DNA from: Bugula neritina
Lineage: Eukaryota; Bryozoa; Gymnolaemata; Cheilostomatida; Bugulidae
DNA: 64,000 nucleotides
Direction: 5' to 3'
Assembly: GCA_964035545.1 (NCBI GenBank)
Contig: OZ037765.1
Coordinates: 4,771,698 to 4,835,697, forward strand
Within the stretch, counting starts at the first letter, position 1. Every line of letters starts with the position of its first letter. The notes beneath the pieces are model-generated. The model was given only the letters and a program-made list of their open reading frames with translations. It did not search any database and was not told the origin of the DNA. Position numbers and translations under genes: made by a program. Shown here piece by piece: positions 27,401-37,926 of the stretch.

Positions 27401-30400
27401 CAGCAAGATATGCAAATTTTTGTCTCACTAGAATAATGTTTAGCATAGGTAGTACAAGTTTACCTTCATTTAGGAGCAGTAGTGGAGAAATTAAGATAGC
27501 CTAAGCTCTATAATTTTCTTATTAAATTTTGGTTTGGGACAAAAGTCAAAATTCTCATGAGAACATAACTTCTTCTGCTACATTTCTAATCTAGAACACG
27601 GGCTTTCCTCAATGTCTCTATTACTGCACCTACCTTAAGTGTAGACAATTCATTTTTGTTTAATTTAGTTGCTAAAGCTTGCACTTTCCAACCACTGTAA
27701 AAGCTACAACTTCAATAATAAAGCACAGATAGTCTGACTTCTGCTTTACTGATACTAGCAGCAAACACTGGCTAAGATTTGTTTTTATTTCTACTATTGA
27801 ACCACTGAGTTTGTTACACTTTAGAAGAAGTATTGGGAGAGCAGAGGCCAGCCTACCTCACTCTGTCCATTCTTTGTGTAGAGAACACCAGAAGTGAACT
27901 TAGTAGACAGTCCATTCTTCTTGGCTGTAGCGGGGCTGATACCCCACGAGGTGCCGGAACAGGGTGGGTATGGTACGATATGTGGTGGGACACCCCCCAC
28001 CTCCAGCTGCAATATAAAGTAGATATAAACTATTAAAGAAAAACTCTCAAGGCTGTTGATGATATCAAAAATGGCAACCGATCGCCATATTTGTATTTAT
28101 AAACTATATATTCACGACCATTATATGTCATAGTTTCACACTGACGTAACACTGAGGTTAGACGCACCCTGTACTCTACGACAGCGCAGTACATCCTATT
28201 TTGCGTCTCCCCGACTTGCACCTCCTTAGCGTAGATAGCCAACTTGTAGACACCAACTGCCGGAGGACGAATTCTGAAGTTCACTTTACCGTCGCTGGTT
28301 GTGCCCTGCACGCCGAACCTGCTGAGAAGTACTCCTGATACGGCCTCTTCGCCTTCGTCAGTGTGCAGACTAAAGGTGAACTCTAGCCCAGGTCCTCTGT
28401 AGTACTGGTAGTTCACCTACAGTATATAATATACACCTATGTAGGTCACCTACAGTATATAATATACACCTGTGTAGGTCACCTACAGTATATAGCATAT
28501 ATACCTGTGTAGTTCCCCTACAGTATATAGCATATATACCTACTCACCATAACCTGGAACTCGTCGTCCACGACTATCGTCGAGTAGGTGTGACTCTCCA
28601 GCTGCAGACAATATCTGAAAAAGAGGCTCTTGACGAGCGGCAGGTCCTCAAACTCGTCCAACTCGTAGGGCTGTTCAAGCAGCTGCCACTGCTTGTCCTC
28701 GGGGAAGTGAGTGTATATCAGCTGCCGGGGGTCGACACAGAAGTAGTAGTCATCCAGCTCATACCTACAGGAAGTGATGTCATCCGTGATATGAGTCATA
28801 CAGACTTACAGGAGATTAACCAACATTTTATAACCTTTACCTTACATGCAGCAATTTGAATTTAATAAAATAGTTCTAACCACCGGGGTAAATACTATCA
28901 CATAGTCACTACTACTACATGATAGTTTATCTTATAGGTGAAGGTTGTGAATGTAGAGACAACTCTTACTTACCTGATGTGTTCTGTTCCCTTCTTGCCG
29001 AACATTCTACGTGAGGCCCAGTGGCAGTCAATGAGTCTCCAGTGCCCATGAATCAGTACAGCGTTCCAGGCGTGGAAGGCCTGAGTGCCTCTAAACCTCA
29101 TTCCTATAGCGTACAATGGATATACAGCACAATATACTTTACTATAGAGAAAGTACATTATGAAGTAAATACACTGTAGATCATGTATGTTATAAAGTAG
29201 GTCAATTATAGACCGTGTACATCATGAGGTAAGTACATTATGAAGTAGATGCATAAGGTTATTCAGAGTATTATTATTAAAGAGTAAGTATATATAAAAA
29301 GTAAGTATACATAGAGCAAATATATAAAAAGCAAGTGTATATTATAAAGGGTAAGTACAAGGAGAAAGTAGTAAGTACCAGGCTTGTAGTCTGCCCCCTT
29401 GGCGTACCCCCGGATCACCCTACAGTGGAGGCCAGCGTAGCTACACAGAGTCTCGTATATCTGAGCATAGCTGGCCTTCCCTTGCTTCACGTTCAGCAGA
29501 ATCTCCTCGGGGCTTCCTGGCATCACATTACGGAACTGCATGCTTCCCAAGTCCTTCGTACACAGCCACAGGAAGATAACTCTAGAATACACATCATATT
29601 ATTATACATCCTTCTTACCTCCACCTAGACCCTGACTACATCAGCACACATCTCCTTTCTATACCAGTAAACACTACTTTTACAAGGCTGTGTAATGCTT
29701 TACGAATCCTCATAAGCTTAGACTTGGGCTAGTACATCAGCAAACACTTTCTCGTAATACTTTACATAAGCCAGCTAAGTGTTTAATTGTCTCAAAAGGT
29801 ACATAACTCAGGATTTAGAAATATTAATCGACATTTATATATATTAGCAAAGAAAACTGCCCCTCGAGTAGAACATCTGAAAGGATTAGCAGGGAAATGT
29901 GTCTACACTTTCTACCTGGCCTTCTCCAGGTCGTCTGTGATGTTCTTGTCGTAGATAAGATCCCAGATGAGGTCTCTGAAGGAGTTGTGCTCCGTCTTAG
30001 CTACCTGCACCGCGTGGGTGTCGACAGTCTTGAACTGCTGGGCTCTCTCGGCACTGAACACCAGGTTCTCCTCCAGCTGAGGGGGCACTGGTTTGGGCAC
30101 ATTAGACAGCTGTGTATCCACCTCCTGTATGCATTACACCACTGTGTGACACTGTCTGTTACATGCAGAGTTAAGTCGCGGATAAATCATAATTAATTTT
30201 GAATTATCTTGTAAAGATTTTATGACTTTTCAACAGTTTCAGATTTGTTATATAATCTTTACAAAAATAGTCACTTCCCACAGGGATAGTGACTATAAAG
30301 TTGTGAGGTTTTTCTTATAAAGATTATATAATAAATCTGAAACTGTATAAAAATTATAACACTACTGCTTTAAAAATGTAAGCATTTTTATTAAAATACA

Positions 30401-33400
30401 ACATTTTGCTTTGGGCACACTCGCCAACAAACTGTAAGCAATGAAGTACGTCCATATTAAATTACAATAATATAATATATATAAACAGTAGTAATAATGA
30501 GTATATAAACAGTGTTGGAGTAGTTGCGAGGTAAGCACTCAGTATGATAGGAATTGTATAGAGGTAACACTTCACTAACAAACAGCTTGAGAATGCAAGG
30601 AAGTAATATAACGGAATACAAGGTTAGCACGCACAACACTGGGGTGTATGATTGATGATGCGAATTTGATAGAATCACACTGAGGTTAGCGTGAAGAGAA
30701 ATTGTTTTCCTAATTAAATGAAATCGCAAGTTGTACTGTGATTGGAATCGTTCAGGGTGTGTAGTCAGGTATGATTAGCCGCAGTGTAACGTAGAAAGGG
30801 ATGTGAAGGTTTCTGTTACAAGGAGTGGGAGCTAGCTGAATGCCATCTGAATGCAGATGGCAGATGTAGGCAGGTGTCTGCCACAAGATGTCACAGCCTG
30901 CTGCTGATTGAATGCTGATGGCAAGAGAGAAAAGCTGCCTAAATGTAGGGTGGCAAGTGCTGATTGATAGACAGTGTAGCTATTGTAAAGCCAATGGGAA
31001 AAGACTGAGTAGAACACTAAAATTTCAAGAGCTGCGTTGTCATCAGAGAATGTATGGTGTAAGTGGAGTGTCAGTGAGTTGTCAGTGATGTGTCAGTGAG
31101 GTGTGAATAAGATGTCAGTGATGTGCCAGCAAGGTGTCAGTGAGTTGAAAGAAAGGAGTAAAATGTTGAAATAGCTGAAACATGCAGTGGCAGCACTTGA
31201 CCAACAGTGTCAATGCAAGTCTCTCTCAATCAGACAATCACTGGCAGGTGACAGGAAACAAACTAAGAGGAGAAACTGGCGTTCAATCAACAATAAGTAT
31301 GTACATACCCGACTGTTCTCTAGGTGCTGAAATTAAGTGCCGGTACAATATAACACAATAAATATGCCATTGCAAAATATCTTCCAGCACTCTGTTAAAT
31401 TTCTTAGTGTCAAATTGAAGATAATTTAGAAAAGGTAAAACTCTTCACACGTTTAATAAGCTGCATACTTACAGCAATGTGGATTGGCTCAAACGACGTG
31501 GGAGCTATAGGCACTTCAGAACGGTTACGCTCAGGTGCAAACTCCATATTCAACATGTCGCTAGCAGGAGGTGGGGCTGGGAAGTCTTCGTCACTCTAGC
31601 AACAGAAATATACAACATCTACTCAGACTTAACAATCTATGACAAATATATAATAAATGATACTTACAGTAAAAACAAACAGGAACTGTTGCTAATTGTT
31701 TCTGGTAAAAGAAGTTGCAGTTCTCAACAATGCTTTGACCAATCATTAGCCCAGAGACTATCTATATTGGTGACTGCTGCCACCTTCAAACTAACTCAGT
31801 CAAACAAACTCACCTGACCTACACTTATGACATGACTTTGTTGTATATTTTATAACATCGTTATCTCAGTGAAAGAGAGCAATAAATTTCTTGGAATTTA
31901 TTGACTGAGAAGTTTATAGGTAGCTATTAAATAACAATAGCATTATCTATGGAGTGCCAAATGGTCAAAAATTGCTTATTATTGCATCTCATATGCTTAT
32001 AATAAAGTATCTAACCATTATTCTCTCTCATATGCTCACAAAACACTCTCACAGGTCTATAATTTGCTGTCATACCCTTATTATTTGTGCTCTTAGGTCT
32101 ATTATTTGGTCTCACACTGTCATTATTCATTCCCATACCCTTATTTCTCTTCCTTTTATGCTCATTATTCAGTCCCATACCTCCATTATGTACTCTCATA
32201 CCCCTATTATTTGCTCTGTTATAGACATTATTCATTCTCTTATGCTTATTATTCTCTCTCATACCCCTATTACTGTCTTGCTTTTGCGCCTGATTCTGAC
32301 TCACTAGTATTTGTGTACACGTCACAATAGTTGAGTATATGCCAGTCTATTCGGGTCACACTACTAAGCTCCACCCCATTTATCAAATCTGATTGGATAA
32401 CTGCGATGACACCAAGAGTAATAATAAATGCTGGGTGGGTGCCTAGGTTTATTTAGCCATTCTTCATTCATAAGTATCAGTCTAGGAGTGAACAACTTAT
32501 ACCAGCTAGATTTTTATCTCAATATTAACTGTTAAGCTAAATTACCCCCTGCAAATTCACAGAATTCCTTGCGAGTTCCTATAACTATTCAAGCAGAATA
32601 GTGTTTGCTTTAAACTTCCAGTTTGAGATAAAGTTGCTCAAATTTTTATAAGTGGTGTTCAAAATGCGGCTTAGCAGTTTACAGATAATTGTAGGTAAAA
32701 AATCTCATTATATAAATAGCTGACAAGCTAAATATTTGCTTTTTAATTCAATGCCAAAATACAAAAATTAGCAGTTGGTTATTTTCATTGACTGCAATTG
32801 CAACAAACCATTATTAAATTATGAGCTGCCGGTCAATTTTATCAGGTTTCGTAAGTGTAACTGCCCGCCTAGATTGACATGAAGTTTCATACAGATGTAT
32901 TTTTTAGTGTAGTTTATTTTCTACCAAAGTTGTTCACACCATTTACACCGTGAAGCTCTTTTACCCTTTCTAGGAGTAATATAAGTAAGAAATGTTTTAC
33001 ACCATGCGGTTGTGAGAATAGCTAACATAGGAAAGTAATTGTGAATATCTGAATAGAACCCTGCAGCCTGAGGGTTCTTACTGTTGTGTCCTGGTTAAGT
33101 GTCTATATCTGTTTTACTCATTATGTGAAAAGTTAAGGGATTTATTTTCTTAGTCATCATTTTGAGTGCAATATTGGAATGTGCTTGATTGTAAAGCAGT
33201 CAGCTAGTTGTTATAATGAGTGCAGTCAGTGCAGAATAAAACATTTTACTCTTTCACATACCACACACAATCCACCTTTGTTACACTTACTAAAATAGTC
33301 ATGAGGATAAAAAACACTAACATTTTAATGTGAAAAGTGACAAAACAAGTGCTACATGTACAAGAAAAATTGGTGACTCATAGCTGTTGAAATATGCGAC

Positions 33401-36400
33401 AACACAAAGGCAGCGGTGGATTTATGCTTAGTGTGGCAATATGTCTGTAAAATTGTATACCCTAATGGCTTTTGCAAATAATGATTGAGCTAAATGAAAT
33501 ATTATAACAGGTTGAATTGCTTTGTGGTTACGTTGGTGGCTATCAATAAATTGGCAGCAAAGTGTCAGTAAGCTAACTAACGGAACTCAATTTATGAAAT
33601 TTTATTATTATTATCAAGGACACTACAATAAGAACAGTACAGCAGCCAAAAACTGTTCAAGTAGCAACATTTTTATGATTTCAATCTGGGTTTTTTGGAT
33701 TATAAATAGCTGCTATATGAAATATACCTATATGAAATGGTTGACTAGCTGAATTTGTGGTTCCCTGTCACTTTAAAGTGCCTTTGAAAATAGAAAATGC
33801 TGAAAAAATGTTATTAAATAATCTAATAATGGCCGAAAGTCTTTGTAGCAAGTAAAAAATACAACAAAACTAATGTCAAAAGCTAAAAGGAAATTTTATG
33901 ATAAACTCCAACAGCTCAAATGTTAGGTGACTTTAAAGTTCATCGAGTAATGTTTTTCTTTGTATTTCTCAGTCAGTTTGGGTAACTTATTAAAAATTAC
34001 TGTTTTCAGCTGGTCATTTTTTTCAAAAGTCATAAAATATTTTTTAAAACTATCTAGCCAAGTACTTTCTACCTGCAGCGCATTCGGAGGTTGCCAGATT
34101 ATAACTGCTCATTGGGGTAAAACTGTGTCTGCCCCAGTAAACCTACAATTATCCTAATGCTTGTGTACTGTTCTATTAATAGCCAGGTGCTTTTTCTTAT
34201 ATTATATCAAGTATAATAATCAGCTACTAATGCATGCTTTCCTATTAATAGCCATTGCTATCTTACTGATTATGTAAACTTGACTGTAAGCCTAGGGCCA
34301 CACTGTGCGTATTTTCGCATGCGAAAATTAAAATCACGAGTAGCAAAGGTGTCCACTGTAGCGTCAGTGATGCGTGATAAATAAAGCTTTCATTTTTAAA
34401 TCGCACTCGCTTTCAATAAAACGCAATTTACTGGAATATAGCACTAAATAAAGGAATTGGGCTCGCTAAATAGCTACCAGCCAATTAGGTGACGACGACA
34501 GAGACGATTCGCACTTGCATTGAAAATGCAGAGCGACAAGTGCGAAGGTTTTCTCAACGCGCACAGTGGACACCTTTGCTACTTGTGATTTCAATTTTCG
34601 CATGCGAAAATACGCGCCGTGTGGCCCTAGGCTTACTCTATGCGTATTTCTGATTATATAATTTATATGAGGTGGGATTCCATTGAGAAATGTAGGTAAC
34701 TTGTAGCAAACATAATCCTGCAACACTCACCACGGTGCTTCTGGTGTGAGGCAGCTATAAAGAATTGGTCATTTCAAATATTGCATTTACTATTTCATTA
34801 TTTTGCATAAAATAGTTACAACTTCTAAACTTTATTCTGTGCAGTGCAGCCGTAAGCCTGTAACCAACCATTTTCTGATCATAGCACAAAAAATAAAAAT
34901 AAACTTATATTGAACTGGTTCCAAAAGTATGAACCAGTTATATAGGCCAAATTTATACCTGAACTTATATTTACTACCATCCAATTTTTGTGGGAGCCTG
35001 GTAACAGTGTAAGTAAATTGAAACTTGAATGTAAACTTGGCTGCAACCTGTCAAAAGGTTATTGTTGATTAGTTTATAAAATATTACTATTTACTCAAAT
35101 GAACCGATGTTACGTAATATTGTAAGAAAATACTTCTAATTTTTGTTGCTTCAAACCTATCATAGGATAATGCAGCAATAACCTCCAAAGCGTAGTAAAA
35201 CTTTTAAGAGTAACTTACTTAAATGTGAAGCAGTAACAATTATAGCAGTAATTAGCTCAAGTAAAATAGTAATTGCCTTAAAATTATTCAGAGAGCTATT
35301 TTTGGACAGAGTTTCTCTTTTAAATTATGATATTCTAAGATTATACTCTATGTAAGAACATACAATACTTTGACTGTCTAAGTCAGGCTGTTGAACATTT
35401 ATATGTAAAATTATTTTGCTATGTATATGAATTGTAGAAGGGAAAACACTTACTGTAAGTAATGCTTTATATCTACAGTGCTATAAAGAAACATGCAGTT
35501 ATTGGGACACCATTGTTGCATGGTTAATGTAGGAATTTGGGGTTAACTAACTTGAAAAACCTGATGCTGTAGCCACAAGCTCAAACTGAATTTTACAATT
35601 TGTGGCCTTCTCAACAGAATATTCTACTTCTTTAGCCCTTGCTCTGAAAAGCTTGGACACTCTTGATCTAAGCCTAAGGTATTTTATTACTTTCCAAGAC
35701 TGGCTTTGGCAAAAAAATTGTTTAGCTTTACATATTGGCCCTCTAGATATTCAGGTTAGTTAAAAGATAGTTGTCAAAAAACTATTTTTGCTTAGGTATA
35801 GTAAGTGTAACCTAAAATTTAAAGGCATTCTACTACACATGTATAAATTAATTATGCAAAACACTAAATTTTGACGTTGAATTTTGCAATTATAGTTTAA
35901 TGGAGAAAAATTATTTAAGGATTACCCTAGTTTTATCAGACTAACTAATATTATTTTAGTGTTCTATTTTACTTATAGTCATTATTAACTGTAGCTTATG
36001 TATTTAAAATTACTAATAATTTCTGGAATTGCTTCTCCTGTGATTATCTCGTAAGTTTCAAGTGACACAAACCAAACCCATATTGTTTTGCTCATATAAC
36101 TAAGTTCTATAAGTTCTATATAGCTAGTTTTATAAGTATGAATTATTCATTTTATTAACTTCAGAAATATTTTTTGTTACATCTCTACAAGATTGAAATT
36201 AAGATAAGAATCTTATAGCTGCCACAATATGAAGTAGGTGCAGTAATGGAGATATTGGAAACCACATATAATAATTTACTATACACTACACAACTATACA
36301 ACCATTAAAATCTAACAATTCTACAAAGTATTAGGAAATACTAACGCAGCTTTGTCTAACACTGTCAACAAATACATAACACTAGTCAGTCCTTGTCTAA

Positions 36401-37700
36401 CAGCTGTATCTTTAGCTTTCTAGGCTTCTAAATATGTTGGTAGTCACCAGGGCTCATCTAACAAAAGCTAAGAGCTTCTAATAAAATCTTATTAAAAGAG
36501 AATTTTTTGTAAAAATCTCCATTTCGGTGCCTAACTGCACAACTTGTTTCACTCCTATACTGATAGTCCTACTTATGAATGAAGAATGGATAACTAAACC
36601 TAGGCACCCACCCAGCATTTATTATTACTCTTGGTGTCATCGCAGTTATCCAATCAGATTTGATAAACTGGGTTGAGCTTAGTAGTTTGACCCGAATAGA
36701 CTGGCACATACTCAACTATTGTGACGTGTACACAAATACTAGTGAGTCAGAATCAGGCGCAAAAGCAAGACAGTAATAGGGGTATGAGAGAGAATAATAA
36801 GCATAAGAGAATGAATAATGACTATAACAGAGCAAATAATAGGGGTATGAGAGTGCATAATGGAGGTATGGGACTGAATAATGAGCATAAAAGGAAGAGA
36901 AATAAGGGTATGGGAATGAATAATGACAGTGTGAGACCAAATAATAGACCTAAGAGCACAAATAATAAGGGTATGACAGCAAATTATAGACCTGTGAGAG
37001 TGTTTTGTGAGCATATGAGAGAGAATAATGGTTAGATACTTTATTATAAGCATATGAGATGCAATAATAAGGGAATTTTTGACCATTTGGCACTCCATAC
37101 ATTATCAGCATAAACTTTCTAATGCCCATCACCTTTCTTTCTTGGCCTTCACTCTATTTTATTGCTTTTAGTATAAAACATTGATTTCACAAAAATGAAA
37201 AATGATGATACCTGAATGTAAGGTTTATGCGCTTCCAACTGAAGTTTAGAGAACTCAGGCAATGTTTCAGAACCTGGCTGTTCAGCAAACGCTGACGACG
37301 GTTCAAAATTCGTGGCGGTTTTAGAAAGAGTTGAATCTTTAGAGAGCGTTGAGTTTGCAGATTTTGACAAAATAAACTTTGAAGGCAGCGATGACTTGGC
37401 TAATATAGTTGATTGTATTGATGATAGATCGAGGGCAGATATATTCACAGGTACATAATCCAGAGGGTATTTGCCTAAAGCGTTGGGTAGGTAGGCTTGA
37501 AATGGGCCCAAGTGTCTTACAACTTCGGGCAGTTGCTCAGCCTCCCCTTTCGAGTCTTTGGACTTAGACTTCTTATCAGCCTTCCCACTTTTATCAGTTT
37601 TATGTTTCTTATCCTTACGATTGCTCTTATCCGGCTTCTCTCCTTTCTCCTTACAACTCGAGAATATGCACAATAATTTACTTTTCTTCTCCGACTTCAT
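24405..37700 (-). CDS. Hillarin/KY-like protein 1 (transglutaminase-like domain plus KY Ig-like repeats)
   Basis: Fourteen exons, descending: 37700-37212, 31595-31473, 31326-31309 (18 nt), 30124-29916, 29581-29379, 29103-28974, 28764-28548, 28416-28168, 28006-27857, 27236-26997, 25880-25752, 25634-25479, 25160-24948, 24602-24405. All junctions are GT-AG and in phase, giving 907 residues. Residues 1-163 are Lys/Ser-rich and disordered. About 240-400 form a transglutaminase-like domain (YAQIYETLCSYAG, GYAKGADYKPG, HAWNAV, LIDCHW). From about 430 to the end are KY-type Ig-like segments (EFTFSLH, PAVGVYKLAIYAK, PGEYGLEVFVNDP, PRAGIYKFQ). The family (KY, hillarin, Cyk3-like) acts at Z-discs, septin and cleavage-furrow cytoskeleton. 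His358 and Asp373 of the triad are present, but Lys315 sits where the catalytic Cys is expected, so a structural role is likely. Intron 1 hosts a 5.15-kb transposon. The first exon is inferred from phase and position and is the least certain. Confidence 0.85.
26513..26557. repeat. 10-bp tandem repeat
   Basis: About four and a half copies of CCTACACAAA in intron 10 of hillarin-like gene 1. No function is suggested. Confidence 0.7.
27471..27632. mobile_element. Short inverted-repeat element (MITE-like), copy 2
   Basis: In intron 9 of hillarin-like gene 1. Ends TAGGAGCAGTAGTGGAGA and the complement of TAGGTGCAGTAATAGAGA. Same family as 17346-17504 and 46228-46369. Confidence 0.65.
28417..28547 (-). 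repeat. Intron made of four tandem ~33-bp GT...AG units
   Basis: This is intron 7 of hillarin-like gene 1. On the minus strand it consists of units of 30, 35, 33 and 33 bp. Each unit ends TATATACTGTAG and three of four begin GTGA. The real donor is GTGAGTAGG at 28547 and the real acceptor is CTGTAG next to the exon at 28416. Every unit therefore carries a copy of the 3' splice site. Confidence 0.85.
30234..30345. mobile_element. Small hairpin element
   Basis: CAGTTTCAGATTTGTTATAT at the left is mirrored by its complement ending at 30345, leaving about 112 bp. An internal GTGACTAT/ATAGTCAC pair is also inverted. It lies in intron 3 of hillarin-like gene 1 and is probably a MITE. Confidence 0.6.
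31948..32502 (+). repeat. Left inverted-repeat arm of foldback element
   Basis: The outer part (about 32015-32275) is a 21-bp tandem array. On the minus strand it reads as seven-codon units starting Asn-Asn, giving an open frame of 104 codons (32325-32011). It differs from the right arm by few substitutions, one of them Val for Asp in the frame. Confidence 0.85.
32503..36540. other. Central region of foldback element
   Basis: AT-rich sequence without a recognisable transposase, THAP or DDE motif on either strand. It contains the MITE at 34286-34636. Open frames are short and look random. Confidence 0.5.
34286..34636. mobile_element. MITE with ~75-bp inverted repeats
   Basis: Starts GTAAGCCTAGGGCCACAC and ends with its complement. 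The arms also share a TTTTCGCATGCGAAAA palindrome and a GTAGCAAAGGTGTCCACTGT block. The central part is unique. It is nested in the foldback element at 31948-37099. No clear target duplication is seen. Confidence 0.75.
36541..37099 (-). repeat. Right inverted-repeat arm of foldback element
   Basis: Mirror of 31948-32502. The 21-bp array is at about 36775-37035, and the 104-codon frame reads on the plus strand (36721-37035). Confidence 0.85.
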
Positions 37701-37728
37701 AATATTAAGGCAACGAGAAAGCTTCTAG

Positions 37729-37926
37729 CTACGGCACCACTGGAAGTGGAAGGTTCAACACTATATCTGAGGCCACTTCACTTGCTACATTACTGCCATG
37801 TTCATCGTCAACACTGCGCAAAAAGCTGAATGACGAAGAGTTGGGTGAGCTATCCATGCGTGCGACATATCTATGTTGCCCGTGGCAACCAACCATAAAT
37901 CTACGCACAATTTCACTGATGACAAC
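37729..37926 (-). CDS. Possible last exon of hillarin-like gene 2
   Basis: A 65-codon frame in phase with the exon ending at 38295, containing SSPNSSSFSFLRSVDDEHGS and ending VVP-stop. The acceptor (TTTAAAG) lacks a pyrimidine tract. Alternatively it is a 5' UTR or small upstream ORF of gene 1, whose ATG is 28 bp further on. Confidence 0.35.
   Translation of the reverse strand, partial: VVISEIVRRFMVGCHGQHRYVARMDSSPNSSSFSFLRSVDDEHGSNVASEVASDIVLNLPLPVVP

Larger units (their letters stand above)
31948..37099. mobile_element. Foldback-type DNA element with ~555-bp inverted repeats, 7-bp target duplication
   Basis: The element is 5152 bp and lies entirely in intron 1 of hillarin-like gene 1. The left arm is 31948-32502 and the right arm 36541-37099, nearly identical in inverted orientation; both tips read TATGGAGTGCC inward. 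CATTATC flanks it directly on both sides (31941-31947, 37100-37106), a 7-bp target duplication. Each arm holds about twelve 21-bp subrepeats. The 4-kb centre has no transposase-like frame, so it is non-autonomous. Long arms with subrepeats recall foldback elements, and 7-bp duplications are known for Galileo in the P superfamily; that link is a hypothesis. Confidence 0.85.

Noticed and set aside
32011-32325. 104-residue frame as a host gene
   Set aside because: Lies in a transposon arm, duplicated in the other arm; open frame explained by a 21-bp period.
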